This document shows positions 1 through 8,894 of a stretch of DNA of 53,574 nucleotides, in pieces. Position 1 is the stretch's first letter; each line of letters begins with the position of its first letter. Source of the DNA: Bacilli bacterium (GTDB lineage: Bacteria; Bacillota_I; Bacilli_A; RF39; UBA660). The DNA is taken from the NCBI GenBank assembly GCA_017938725.1, contig JAGBAW010000036.1, positions 1-53,574 on the forward strand, read 5' to 3'. Made by a program: the position numbers and the translations under genes. Under the pieces are notes generated by a model that was not told where the DNA came from, made no database searches, and worked only from the letters and a program-made list of their open reading frames with translations.

Positions 1-146
1 ATAACAAACAAAAAGAAGTAGTATTAGATGTACCATTAAGCGAAATGACCAAAAAGAATAATTATTACTATGTATTTATAAATGCAGTAGATAATAGTAG
101 TGATAAATTATATACATCTAAGAGGGTTAGATTTAAGTTAAAATAA
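1..146 (+). CDS. 3' end of a surface protein (partial)
   Basis: Only the last 47 full codons of a gene that begins before the window are present; the frame starts at base 3 and ends with TAA. The encoded tail (KEVVLDVPLSEM, then NAVDNSS, then KRVRFKLK) is nearly identical to the C-terminus of the next gene (245-1765). This gene is therefore a tandem paralog of that Ig-repeat protein. The function of this C-terminal domain is not known. A terminator follows directly. Confidence 0.85.
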   Translation, partial: NKQKEVVLDVPLSEMTKKNNYYYVFINAVDNSSDKLYTSKRVRFKLK

Positions 147-164
147 CTAATGTAAATAATGTGT

Positions 165-192
165 AAAAGGTTACTTCATAGGTAACTTTTTA
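165..192 (+). terminator. intrinsic terminator
   Basis: The stem AAAAGGTTAC / GTAACTTTT (one G-U pair, 7-base loop) runs into a T-rich tract. It lies just after the partial gene. Confidence 0.7.
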
Positions 193-244
193 CTTTATAA
201 TTTTATAAAAAAATTTTATTATATAATAAAGGTGAATTAAATAT

Positions 245-1765
245 ATGAGAAGAAAAAGAATAATTTTATTATTAATATGTATATCTTTGATTAGTATTTC
301 AATATTTATATATGCATTAAATAATAATTTTTCCTTATTATATAAATTAAATAGTAATGTAGAATCATCAAATAAGATAGATATTAATAAGGCAAAAGTA
401 ATCTGTGGTAAGTGTTCAAGAACCAGTATATACACAGGAAATCCTATAAAACCAAGTATACTAGTTCGTTATAATGGGTCGTCATATGGTTCTGGGAAAA
501 AATTAGTAGAAGGTGTAGATTATAATATAAAATATTATAACAATAAAAATGTAGGTACTGCAAAGATTGAGATAACGGGTACAGGTAACTTTATAGGAAA
601 GAGGGAGGAATCCTTTGATATAGTTCCAGCAGATATATCAAATATAAATTCTATTAAAAACAATAATATTGATAATCAAAAATATACTGGAAGGCAAATA
701 AGACCAAGAGTTATATTAAAACATTATGGTAAGATGATGGTTGAAAATAGGGATTATATTTTAATGTATAGTAATAATATTTCAATTGGTAACGCAGCCA
801 TAACAGTTACTGGGAAGGGAAATTATACAGGAACAAGAAAGATTACCTTCTCAATTTCATATGATAATAGTAATACTATACAGAAAGATAATGAAGGGGA
901 AAATAATAATGTTTATTTTGGAACAGTAGAAGTAGAAAAACAAGTATATACAGGTAAAAAATTAAAACCAAGTATGGTTGTAAAGGATAAGGCTGGTAAT
1001 ATTTTAAAGAAGGGAAGAGATTATATAGTTAAGTATTCAAATAATATATATCCAGGGAAAGGTAAGCTAAAGATAATAGGCAAAGGGGATTATATTGGAA
1101 GTAAAATAGTAAGTTTTACAATAGAAGATAAATACTTAAAAATATATAATGCACCTATATTACAGTTAGAGGAAAAATATGCTCTTAGTGAGTTTAAAAA
1201 TATAACGCTGGGAGTTAATGATATAGAAGGAATAAAAAGTATAAAATTGAATGAATCGTCATCAAGAGGGGAAAACATAAAAGACGAAACATTTGATTAT
1301 AAGAATGATAGTGTAATTATATTGGATACAGGGCAATATAACCTTGATAGAAGTACTATAAGAGACATCACATCATTATTTTATTATAGCGCAACAGATA
1401 GAGCAGGAAATAATACTCATTCGAGATTTGCAATAACATCAAAAAAAGATGGAAACATAAGTTTCAATAATGCACCAGTAATAAAAGATATATATTCAAG
1501 TAAGAAAAATAATAAAATAATAGTACATTTTGTAATAAAAGATTCAAATGGATTAAGTAAAGTACAATATAAAAAGATAGGAACAAAAGAATATAAATAT
1601 AAAGTAATGAAGTTAAAAGATAACAAACAAAAAGAAGTAGTATTAGATATACCATTAAGTGAAATGCACAAAAAAAATAATTATTACTATATATATATAA
1701 ATGCAGTAGATAATAGTAGTAGTAAATTATATACAACTAAAAGGGTTAGATTTAAGTTAAGATAG
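245..1765 (+). CDS. secreted or anchored protein with three Ig-like repeats
   Basis: The 506-residue protein starts with RRKR and a hydrophobic segment (about residues 6-26), read as a signal peptide or anchor. Three repeats follow at about residues 52-127, 143-208 and 224-291. Each has the pattern YTG-x-x-I/L-x-P, then a DY-x-x-x-Y-x-NN turn, then G-x-GNY/DYIG and a closing F-x-I strand. This is the beta-sandwich repeat pattern common in Firmicutes cell-surface proteins. Residues about 300-506 form a separate domain shared with the upstream paralog. The RBS AAAGGTGAA is at 228-236. No LPXTG or choline-binding motif is visible. An adhesive or matrix role is inference. Confidence 0.75.
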   Translation: MRRKRIILLLICISLISISIFIYALNNNFSLLYKLNSNVESSNKIDINKAKVICGKCSRTSIYTGNPIKPSILVRYNGSSYGSGKKLVEGVDYNIKYYNNKNVGTAKIEITGTGNFIGKREESFDIVPADISNINSIKNNNIDNQKYTGRQIRPRVILKHYGKMMVENRDYILMYSNNISIGNAAITVTGKGNYTGTRKITFSISYDNSNTIQKDNEGENNNVYFGTVEVEKQVYTGKKLKPSMVVKDKAGNILKKGRDYIVKYSNNIYPGKGKLKIIGKGDYIGSKIVSFTIEDKYLKIYNAPILQLEEKYALSEFKNITLGVNDIEGIKSIKLNESSSRGENIKDETFDYKNDSVIILDTGQYNLDRSTIRDITSLFYYSATDRAGNNTHSRFAITSKKDGNISFNNAPVIKDIYSSKKNNKIIVHFVIKDSNGLSKVQYKKIGTKEYKYKVMKLKDNKQKEVVLDIPLSEMHKKNNYYYIYINAVDNSSSKLYTTKRVRFKLR

Positions 1766-1786
1766 AGCAATAGCCTCTATTTTTTC
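1762..1786 (+). terminator. intrinsic terminator overlapping the stop codon
   Basis: Stem ATAGAG / CTCTAT with a 7-base loop, followed by six T. The left arm includes the TAG stop of the upstream gene. Confidence 0.8.
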
Positions 1787-1814
1787 TTTACTTTTGTATA
1801 AAATTTGGTATAAT
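1787..1814 (+). promoter_or_regulatory. promoter of the exonuclease operon
   Basis: TTTACT, a 16-bp spacer, then an extended -10 (TGG-TATAAT at 1809-1814). Because the promoter lies here, an in-frame TTG at 1794 cannot be the start of the next gene. Confidence 0.7.
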
Positions 1815-1847
1815 ATATTTGCATTCATTGCTAGAAAGAAGAAAAAA

Positions 1848-2387
1848 ATGTATCAGAGTTTAAGAACTAATGAGCTACCAGATAATTATGTAGTTTTTGA
1901 TATAGAAACAAGTGGATTAAATCCTGTAAAAGATAAGATAATTGAAATAGGGGCAGTTAAATATATTAATAATAAAAAAGTGGATGAATTCAGTTATTTA
2001 ATAGATCCAAAAATAAAATTAAATAAAATAATAACGGATGTAACTGGTATTACAGATAATGATTTAATTGGTAAGTATACAATAGAAAAAGTATTGCCCA
2101 TGTTTTTAGAATTTATTGAAGATTATACAATAATAGGGCACAATGTTAAATTTGACTATGATTTTATTGAATTTAATATAAAAAAGTTACATTTAGAACA
2201 TATAAAGAACAAAATAGTTGATACGCTATTTTTATCAAGAATAACAATATATGATAGTAAAAATCATAGATTAAAAACGTTAAAAGAATATTTAAAATTA
2301 AATTATAACTCACATAGAGCAATAGATGACTGTTTAACATGCAATGCACTATATCAATATTGTAAAAACAAAAAGCAGGGGGATTAG
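1848..2387 (+). CDS. DEDDh 3'-5' exonuclease (DnaQ / PolIII epsilon-like)
   Basis: The 179-residue protein has all three exonuclease motifs: FDIETSG (D18, E20), IGHNVKFD (D103) and HRAIDD (H156, D161). It would remove nucleotides from DNA or RNA 3' ends using two metals. The closest types are stand-alone epsilon-like exonucleases; there is no polymerase or helicase domain attached. I start it at ATG 1848 after a purine-rich AGAAAGAAGAAAA, because the longer frame to TTG 1794 runs through the promoter. Two unknown genes follow closely and are probably co-transcribed. Confidence 0.85.
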   Translation: MYQSLRTNELPDNYVVFDIETSGLNPVKDKIIEIGAVKYINNKKVDEFSYLIDPKIKLNKIITDVTGITDNDLIGKYTIEKVLPMFLEFIEDYTIIGHNVKFDYDFIEFNIKKLHLEHIKNKIVDTLFLSRITIYDSKNHRLKTLKEYLKLNYNSHRAIDDCLTCNALYQYCKNKKQGD

Positions 2388-2392
2388 ATAAT

Positions 2393-2854
2393 ATGGAAAA
2401 CGAAATAGTAAAGTGTATATATGAGTATATGCAAGGTATAAAAATAAAAGTTAATGAGCTTTCTATGGATAAAGAAATATTTGAAGAACAAATAAAAAGT
2501 GATAAAGAACAAAAACAAGATTTAGCGGTAGCATACAATACTTTTTTGTATGAATATAGTATCAAAAAAATTAGTTTTATTATAAAAAGTATAGTTACGC
2601 TTGGAATATATTATGGGTTAAAAAAAGATTTTTATAGACGCTTTGAAGTGATATTATCTGGTGCGCTAGATATACTTGAATATCAAATGAAAAATATTAC
2701 TGAATGTTTACAAATATATGAAATGGAAAAACAAAAAATTGAAAATAATATAAAGTGTTACAATAAATATTATAGTAAAATAGATACGTTTATTTCTTTA
2801 ATTAATACTATGACAGAAGAGGAAAAACAAAATTTAATTTATAAAATGGAGTAA
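2393..2854 (+). CDS. hypothetical coiled-coil protein
   Basis: 153 residues, rich in Lys, Glu and Gln, with helical heptad-like stretches at about residues 10-45 and 95-130. A more hydrophobic patch (about 57-75) may be a membrane-proximal helix. A strong RBS, AGGGGGATT, lies inside the end of the exonuclease gene only 5 bp before. No family is recognised. It sits between the exonuclease and a two-helix membrane protein in one operon, and all three may share a process that cannot be named. Confidence 0.6.
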   Translation: MENEIVKCIYEYMQGIKIKVNELSMDKEIFEEQIKSDKEQKQDLAVAYNTFLYEYSIKKISFIIKSIVTLGIYYGLKKDFYRRFEVILSGALDILEYQMKNITECLQIYEMEKQKIENNIKCYNKYYSKIDTFISLINTMTEEEKQNLIYKME

Positions 2855-2857
2855 ATT

Positions 2858-3280
2858 ATGACTAGAAATGACTATTTAAAAATTTTAAGAGAAATGCAAA
2901 ATGAATTAAAAGATATTACTATAGATTTTAAGAAATGTGACGATAATGTAGCTGTACAAGAATTAAAAGATGAGTTAAAAAGTGATAAAAAAAGATATAA
3001 GTATACGATTATTATTAGCGGTATTCTTATTGTGATTACATACAATACAGATTATGATATGTTTTTAAATCTATTGTTTGTGTTATTAATTTCAGGAGTG
3101 TTTGGTATTGCATCAATAAGCAAAATAGAAAAAGATTTATTAGAAAATTATAAAGTATTAAATAACATAAATGAAAAATGTAAATTAGAAATATCAAAGA
3201 TAGAAAATTGTATTGAATTTTTTCTTGAAACAAGTGAAGAAGAATTAAGTGAGTATTTAAGTTATAAAATTGGTGGTTAA
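2858..3280 (+). CDS. hypothetical membrane protein with two transmembrane helices
   Basis: 140 residues: a charged N-terminal helix (1-47), two hydrophobic segments (about 50-64 and 69-87), and a C-terminal coiled-coil-like region rich in Glu and Lys. It starts 3 bp after the previous stop. The layout resembles the preceding coiled-coil protein plus a membrane hairpin, so the two may be distantly related. No known family is recognised. Confidence 0.6.
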   Translation: MTRNDYLKILREMQNELKDITIDFKKCDDNVAVQELKDELKSDKKRYKYTIIISGILIVITYNTDYDMFLNLLFVLLISGVFGIASISKIEKDLLENYKVLNNINEKCKLEISKIENCIEFFLETSEEELSEYLSYKIGG

Positions 3281-3333
3281 TTACTAGTCTTTTTTTATTT
3301 TGTAATGTATAATTATTTAAGGAAGTGATTTGT

Positions 3334-4203
3334 ATGAAACTTGCTAGAAACTGGAGAGATTATAAAATACTTGATATGGATGATGGAATGAAATTAGAAT
3401 TATGGAATGGTATAATTTTATCAAGACCAGATCCACAAATAATATGGAAAGAAAAACAAAATGAAAAATTATGGAATAAAGCAAATGCAGTATATCATAG
3501 AAGTAAAACAGGCGGGGGATACTGGGAATATAAAAAAAATACTAGTGATAGGTGGACAGTTAGTTATAAAGACTTAACATTTAATATTAAATTGATGGGA
3601 TTTAAACATACTGGGTTATTTCCAGAACAGGCTGTTAATTGGGATTATATGATTGACAAAATAAAACATAGTAATAGACATATTAGTGTTCTTAATTTAT
3701 TTGCATACACAGGAGGAGCAACAGTTGCATGTGCCTATGCAGGCGCCGATGTAGTCCATGTTGATTCATCAAAAGGTATGGTTTCTTGGGCAAAAGAAAA
3801 TATAATAAGTTCTAATTTAGAAGATAGAAATGTTAGATTTATTGTAGATGATGTAATAAAGTTTGTTGAAAGAGAGATAAGAAGAGGACATAAATATGAT
3901 GCAATAATTATGGATCCTCCGTCGTTTGGAAGGGGCGCCAATAAAGAAGTTTGGAATATAGAGGATAGCTTATTTAAACTTATAAAATTATGTGAAGAAG
4001 TACTTAGTGATGACCCTTTATTTTTCTTAATAAATTCATATACAACAGGACTAAGTAGAATAGTTTTAGAAAATTTACTAAACATAACTATAAATAAAAA
4101 ATTTAAAGGAATAGTATCATCAGGTGAGATAGGTCTTCCTATGGAAAATAGTAACTTAATATTACCTTGTGGAATATATGGAAGATGGGAAAAAGATGAA
4201 TAA
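3334..4203 (+). CDS. class I SAM-dependent methyltransferase (RlmI-like rRNA methylase family)
   Basis: 289 residues. The SAM-binding motif I is VLNLFAYTGGATVACA, followed by the acidic ribose-binding strand VVHVDSSKG. The catalytic-loop motif is DAIIMDPPSFGRG. These match the RlmI/COG1092 group, which methylates RNA bases, but the N-terminal PUA domain usual in RlmI is not evident. The start is ATG 3334 after AAGGAAGTG; an upstream GTG at 3325 lies inside that RBS. A TATAAT with preceding TG is at 3308-3313. The 3' end overlaps the pseudouridine synthase gene by 8 bp, so the two RNA-modification genes are translationally coupled. Confidence 0.8.
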   Translation: MKLARNWRDYKILDMDDGMKLELWNGIILSRPDPQIIWKEKQNEKLWNKANAVYHRSKTGGGYWEYKKNTSDRWTVSYKDLTFNIKLMGFKHTGLFPEQAVNWDYMIDKIKHSNRHISVLNLFAYTGGATVACAYAGADVVHVDSSKGMVSWAKENIISSNLEDRNVRFIVDDVIKFVEREIRRGHKYDAIIMDPPSFGRGANKEVWNIEDSLFKLIKLCEEVLSDDPLFFLINSYTTGLSRIVLENLLNITINKKFKGIVSSGEIGLPMENSNLILPCGIYGRWEKDE

Positions 4204-4873
4204 TTTAAATATATTGTATGAGGATAATCATATTATAGTAGTTATAAAACCATTTAATACCCCTGTGCAAGAAGATTCGTCTAAAGACTTAGATATGCTT
4301 ACATTAATAAAGAAATATTTAAAAGAAAAATATAATAAACCAGGGAATGTATACCTAGGACTTGTTCATAGACTAGATAGACCCGTATCAGGTGTTATGG
4401 TATTTGCTAAAACAAGTAAAGCAGCGTCAAGACTTAGTGATATGATTAGAAGAGATTTATTTCATAAAAAATATTTGGCCATTGTACATGGCAGGTGTAA
4501 AGATAAAGATAAATTAGTAGATAAAATAAGTAAAGATAATAAAACATATTCATCTTTTATTGATAATAAAAATGGCAGAGAAAGTATACTAGAGTATAAA
4601 ACTTTAGTTTATGACAAAGAGAATGATTTATCTCTTATAGATATTAATTTAATAACAGGAAGACATCACCAAATAAGACTTCAAATGAGTAATAATAATC
4701 ATCCAATTTATGGAGATCAAAGATATGGAATGCAAGAAAAAAAACAAATCGCACTTTTTGCATATAAACTAGAGTTTATTCATCCAGTAACAAAAAATAT
4801 GTTAACATTCAAATATTTCCCAAAAGAAGATGGGGTATGGAAGATGCTTAAAGAAGTAAAGGAGAAGTTATAA
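4196..4873 (+). CDS. RluA-family pseudouridine synthase
   Basis: 225 residues, starting NILYEDNHIIVVIKP as in RluA enzymes. The catalytic motif is HRLDRPVSG (about residues 58-66, D61 the nucleophile), and RHHQIRLQ is the later conserved motif. It isomerises uridine to pseudouridine in rRNA or tRNA; the position modified cannot be told. No S4 domain is present at the N-terminus. ATG 4196 overlaps the methyltransferase stop. The next gene overlaps its stop by 1 bp. Confidence 0.88.
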   Translation: MNNLNILYEDNHIIVVIKPFNTPVQEDSSKDLDMLTLIKKYLKEKYNKPGNVYLGLVHRLDRPVSGVMVFAKTSKAASRLSDMIRRDLFHKKYLAIVHGRCKDKDKLVDKISKDNKTYSSFIDNKNGRESILEYKTLVYDKENDLSLIDINLITGRHHQIRLQMSNNNHPIYGDQRYGMQEKKQIALFAYKLEFIHPVTKNMLTFKYFPKEDGVWKMLKEVKEKL

Positions 4874-5373
4874 TGAAAAATTTATATATCGATTTTGATG
4901 GCGTAATACTTGATACATTGCCACCAGTTTATAATTTAGCAAAAAAATTAAATTTAGATTATAAAACTCAAACTAAAGAAATGAGTATGTTATTTTCTAA
5001 ATTAGATTGGGAAACTTTAATAGAAGAAAGTCCTGATTTAAATGACAGTGTAAATGCTATTAAAAAACTTTCTGAATCAGGTAAGTTTAATATATCTATT
5101 TTAACTCATGTAAATTCACTTAAAGAAGCTAAAGCAAAAATTAAATTTTTAGATGACATTACATCTGATTTAACCATAATACCAGTTCCAAAGGATGTAC
5201 CTAAAACTATGATGACACAAACTATTGGTGCTGTGCTTGTTGACGATTACTCAGGTAATCTAAAATTATGGCAAGAAGCAGGTGGTATTGCTGTTAAATT
5301 TACTAAAGAAAAAGAAGAATGTGAATATCTAAATATTACTTCATTAGAAGAATTATTAGATATGTTTGATTAA
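4873..5373 (+). CDS. HAD-superfamily phosphatase, 5'(3')-deoxyribonucleotidase-like
   Basis: 166 residues. Motif I, YIDFDGVILDT, gives the nucleophile D7 and acid/base D9; motif II is the Thr of SILTHVNS; motif IV is VLVDDYSGN. This fits the small HAD 5'-nucleotidase group, which dephosphorylates nucleotides or similar phosphoesters. The substrate is unknown. Its start overlaps the RluA stop (TAATG). Confidence 0.75.
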   Translation: MKNLYIDFDGVILDTLPPVYNLAKKLNLDYKTQTKEMSMLFSKLDWETLIEESPDLNDSVNAIKKLSESGKFNISILTHVNSLKEAKAKIKFLDDITSDLTIIPVPKDVPKTMMTQTIGAVLVDDYSGNLKLWQEAGGIAVKFTKEKEECEYLNITSLEELLDMFD

Positions 5374-5374
5374 T

Positions 5375-5938
5375 ATGAGGGTAGAAAAATTAGTAGTAGG
5401 ATTATATGAAGAAAATTGCTACTTTCTTATAAAGGGCAGTAATTTGATTATTATTGACCCGGGTGATGAATTTAATAAAATAGATAAGAAAATAATAGAT
5501 AATAATCTAAATTTAGTTGCTATATTAATTACACATGCACATTTTGATCATATAGGAGCTCTTGATAGTTTATTAAATAAATATAAAATTCCTGTTTATT
5601 ATAATAATATAAATAAGGAAATATTATATGATAAGTTAATAAATGTAGTAGAAAATAAATATGAAATCAATAATTTTAAATTTGAGGTAACATATACTAA
5701 AGGTCATAGAAATGACTCAGTAACATATTATTTTTATGATGATAATATTATGTTTACGGGTGATTTTATATTTAAAGAAAATATAGGAAGAATGGATTTA
5801 GAATATGCATCAATTAATGATATGAAAAAAAGTATAGAAATGATAAAAAAATATCCTGATGATATTATCATATATCCTGGCCATGGTGATAAATCAACCT
5901 TGGGATATGAAAAAGAAAACAATTACTATTTTATTTAG
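5375..5938 (+). CDS. metallo-beta-lactamase fold hydrolase (glyoxalase II-like)
   Basis: 187 residues with THAHFDH (H54, H56, D58, H59), a later GH, GDFIFKENIGRMD, and YPGHGDKS, the full set of Zn ligands of the hydroxyacylglutathione-hydrolase-like group. Such small enzymes hydrolyse thioesters or related bonds; the substrate is unknown. I choose ATG 5375, one base after the previous stop, over an in-frame TTG at 5366. It is in the same operon as the HAD phosphatase. Confidence 0.85.
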   Translation: MRVEKLVVGLYEENCYFLIKGSNLIIIDPGDEFNKIDKKIIDNNLNLVAILITHAHFDHIGALDSLLNKYKIPVYYNNINKEILYDKLINVVENKYEINNFKFEVTYTKGHRNDSVTYYFYDDNIMFTGDFIFKENIGRMDLEYASINDMKKSIEMIKKYPDDIIIYPGHGDKSTLGYEKENNYYFI

Positions 5939-5953
5939 AGGGAGATTTTATGT

Positions 5954-6866
5954 ATGAAATTAAGAATTTCAAAAGAAGCTAGAGAAAGATTTTATTCTAT
6001 AGGAACATTAATGCATAATAAAAAAATATGCTCTAGCAAAACAAGAAATAATAAAAATGCTTAATGAATATCCATATGATGTTGGTGTAAACTTATATTA
6101 TGCTGATATTCTTTATTTAGAAGGTAATTTTGAGTTAGCACTTGAAATATGTAAAAATTATTTATCAAATAATGCCATAAAATATAAATATGCAAAAATA
6201 AATAAGCAATTAGGCAATAATGAAGAAGCTAAGAAAACATTTTTTGAACTATATAAAGATAATGGTAATGTAACAGCATATATAAATATAATTAATATAT
6301 TAGTTAAAGAATCTAATTATAAATTAGCTTATGATTATCTAGTAAAGTTGGATTCAACTATTATATTAAGTAAAAAAAATGAAGACAGATTAGCTATATT
6401 AAGAAGATATATATATCCTGAATTAGTAGATATATTTAAAGAAGATGATAACTTAGAATATTACTTAAAGCAAATAGTAGAATATGATGAATCAAGTGCA
6501 AGAGAGTATATAAAAAATTTTTCTAAGACTAATAAAAATTATGTATTTAATAGCAATATTGATTTAGATGATTTATTTAATAAAGCAAAAAAAATAATAG
6601 AAAATGAAGATTGTACTTGTTACGATTTATTTGATAAATATATAGTACATGTTCCTTTTGAATCTAAAGCAAAAAACATAAATACAAATTATATAACTAT
6701 AATTACAAATTTAAATACTAAGGATATTGTATGTATATATCCATCTGAAAATTATAATAAGAACGTAATACAATATAATATAGAGCAAAAGGATAATAAA
6801 CTAACGCTAGAATATAAAAGAGAAAGTCAAATAGATAAATTTAATAAAAGATATAATAAAAAATAA
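5954..6866 (+). pseudogene. TPR-like gene with a frameshift in a run of seven A
   Basis: A good RBS (GGGAG, 5940-5944) precedes ATG 5954, which encodes MKLRISKEARERFYSIG and then meets TAA. From 6057 another frame continues for 269 residues with helical repeats (YYADILYLEGNFELALEICKNYL is TPR-like). Between them, the second frame already encodes KYALAKQEII in register. Reading through seven A's near 6022-6028 as six would join the parts into one protein of about 304 residues. The 6057 ATG has no RBS. This could be a real inactivation, a phase-variable tract, transcript slippage or a sequencing error. The function is unknown. Confidence 0.7.
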
Positions 6867-6923
6867 TTCTAAATAATAACTTACCTTCATATATTTTATT
6901 GTAAAATTAAGGAGGCAAGAAAT

Positions 6924-7184
6924 ATGGAAACAATCAAAGTTTCATCAAAATCTAATCCAAATTCAGTTGCAGGTGCACTTGCAAATGTATTTAGAGAAAA
7001 ATCATCAGTAGAAATGCAAGCAATAGGAGCAGGTGCTTTAAATCAGGCTATTAAAGCAATAGCAATAGCAAGAGGATTTGTCGCACCTAGTGGAAAGAAT
7101 TTAGTCTGTATCCCTGCATTTACTGATATACTAATAGACTCAGAAGAAAGAACAGCAATAAAGCTAATTGTGGAAGCTAGATAA
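6924..7184 (+). CDS. spoVS: stage V sporulation protein S
   Basis: 86 residues matching SpoVS over its whole length: METIKVSSKSNPNSVAGALA, QAIGAGALNQAIKAIAIARGF, and an IPAFTDI C-terminal strand. SpoVS is a small Alba-like protein needed for coat and cortex assembly in Bacillus; some homologs regulate RNA or other processes in non-sporulating species. A perfect AAGGAGG at 6909-6915 precedes ATG 6924. It is a single-gene unit ended by a terminator overlapping the stop. Confidence 0.95.
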   Translation: METIKVSSKSNPNSVAGALANVFREKSSVEMQAIGAGALNQAIKAIAIARGFVAPSGKNLVCIPAFTDILIDSEERTAIKLIVEAR

Positions 7185-7197
7185 GGCTTCTTTTTTT
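7173..7197 (+). terminator. spoVS terminator
   Basis: Stem GAAGC / GCTTC spanning the spoVS stop codon, followed by seven T. Confidence 0.8.
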
Positions 7198-7223
7198 GAC
7201 TTTTTCATAAAATATGATATTAT
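7196..7223 (+). promoter_or_regulatory. promoter of the Fic gene
   Basis: TTGACT (7196-7201), 16-bp spacer, then TGA-TATTAT (extended -10, 7218-7223). It overlaps the T-tract of the spoVS terminator. Confidence 0.7.
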
Positions 7224-7247
7224 ATATACCTGAAAAGGGTGATACCA

Positions 7248-8099
7248 ATGTCTAATAATACAAATAATGTCAATAAATTGATAAAAAAGCTAGAGGAACA
7301 AAAAGAACTATATGAACGTTTTATTAATTGTATGAAAGAGTATAAAAATGTAGATAAAGGTGCCGGGACTATTGATTTGCCAAAAGATTTAATAACTCTA
7401 TACTATCGGGTTATGAATAATGTTCACTTTGATTTTCTTAAAAGAGCTTTTGTTAAGAGGTATATTGAAAATGAAAGTGAAGTAGAAACTGCACATTTAG
7501 ATTGGGAAAAAAAGGGACTAAGAAAAATGTATAAATATATTCATACATATGATACCAGTAAGATGGATATTTATACGATAATGGAACTTCATGAGCAATT
7601 ATATGCATATGCACCAAATAAAGAGTTTGGTGGACATTTTAGAAATATAGATGTGTATTTACCTGGAAGTGGAACCAATCTATCTGAATGGCGTAGTATA
7701 AGATATGAAATATTAAGTTTAAAACCATATGTTAAAGATTTAATTAATACAGGTAAGACACTAAATGGTACAAATGATTTTTCGACACTACTTAAATATA
7801 TAGAAGAGTGTATAATACTAAATTGTAGCTTAATAAGAATTCATCCATTTTTTGATGGAAATGGTAGGTGTATAAGAGGATTTACAAACATGTTATTTGA
7901 ATTAGCTAATATACCTCCTATATATATTCAAGAAAATGAAAAACTAGAATATAGAGAGGCATTAAGAAAATCAGATATAGGAAATTATGAAGATATTATT
8001 AAATTTTATTACTATAAAATATGTGATTCAATACTTGAACTTACAAATTTTGATAGAAAAAATACTAATAAAGAATACATGAAAAATTATAAGTTATAG
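7248..8099 (+). CDS. Fic-domain protein
   Basis: 283 residues with the complete Fic active motif HPFFDGNGRCIR (199-210), where H199 is the catalytic base. The flap region GGHFRNIDVYLPGSG (128-142) is typical of the family. Fic enzymes transfer AMP or another nucleotide moiety to Ser, Thr or Tyr of proteins. An N-terminal segment KRYIENESEVET (70-81) sits where class II Fic proteins have the inhibitory S/T-x-x-x-E-G/N helix. The Glu is kept but the Ser/Thr position is Lys. The start is ATG 7248 after AAAAGGGTGAT; GTG 7239 lies in the RBS. It is monocistronic; no antitoxin gene is adjacent. Confidence 0.85.
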   Translation: MSNNTNNVNKLIKKLEEQKELYERFINCMKEYKNVDKGAGTIDLPKDLITLYYRVMNNVHFDFLKRAFVKRYIENESEVETAHLDWEKKGLRKMYKYIHTYDTSKMDIYTIMELHEQLYAYAPNKEFGGHFRNIDVYLPGSGTNLSEWRSIRYEILSLKPYVKDLINTGKTLNGTNDFSTLLKYIEECIILNCSLIRIHPFFDGNGRCIRGFTNMLFELANIPPIYIQENEKLEYREALRKSDIGNYEDIIKFYYYKICDSILELTNFDRKNTNKEYMKNYKL

Positions 8100-8267
8100 G
8101 ATTAATTAAAATTATTTTATTAAAATAAGATATCAAATATAATTGGTTTTAGTAAACATATAGTATGTATAATATTTTTTTTGTAAAGTATTAGTAAAGG
8201 TATTAAAAATATATTATATAAATGTTAAACTATTTCAATAAATGATATAATTACAATGGGTGATGGT

Positions 8268-8813
8268 ATGTATAAAAGTACTGAACTAAATATTATTGAT
8301 TATTCATGTATTAAAACAATGTCAAAAGGGGGAGCTTATGCTAGTTTTGAAAATATAGCATTGGCCCTAAAAAACTATATTAATTATAATGACTCTCTTG
8401 GTATTACTAGTTTAGATTATGCCAGGGATTATTTAAAAACCTTAACTAAAGATGACATTGAAAAAGAATTATTAAAAAATGTTGTAAAAAAATTTGCATG
8501 TTCTAATTACCATAATTATATGAGATTACTTGGTACAGAAAAGTCATTTAATGATGAACTTAATGTTAAAGAGGTAGAATTTTTAGTTTTTAAATCAATA
8601 TCAGAAATGCATATGGATGGTGTTAAATATTTACTTGAAAAATATCCTAAGTTAATTGATTCATTAATTGATTCATTTGTAAGTTCAAGATATTATAGTG
8701 AAAGTTATATGATTGATAATTTAGATAATGATAAATTTATAACACCAGAATATCAAAGATTGATTGAAAAGATAGATTCATACTATCAAGTTAAAAAAGG
8801 AATGGATATTTAA
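8268..8813 (+). CDS. hypothetical protein
   Basis: 181 residues, mostly alpha-helical by composition, with no signal peptide, no membrane segment and no motif I can place. Start chosen at ATG 8268 after GGTGATGG; ATG 8256 in the same frame is possible but would place the RBS inside the gene. It stands alone between the Fic gene and a convergent radical-SAM gene. Confidence 0.6.
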   Translation: MYKSTELNIIDYSCIKTMSKGGAYASFENIALALKNYINYNDSLGITSLDYARDYLKTLTKDDIEKELLKNVVKKFACSNYHNYMRLLGTEKSFNDELNVKEVEFLVFKSISEMHMDGVKYLLEKYPKLIDSLIDSFVSSRYYSESYMIDNLDNDKFITPEYQRLIEKIDSYYQVKKGMDI

Positions 8814-8894
8814 TAAATAGTATAGTTTATAAAAATAGTTTGGTCTTTAATTAAACATGAATTATAAGATAAATTTGAATTTGAAGGAAAATTA

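Noticed and set aside
1794-1847. TTG start extending the DEDDh exonuclease upstream
   Set aside because: The region contains the -10 TATAAT promoter; ATG 1848 fits the family N-terminus.
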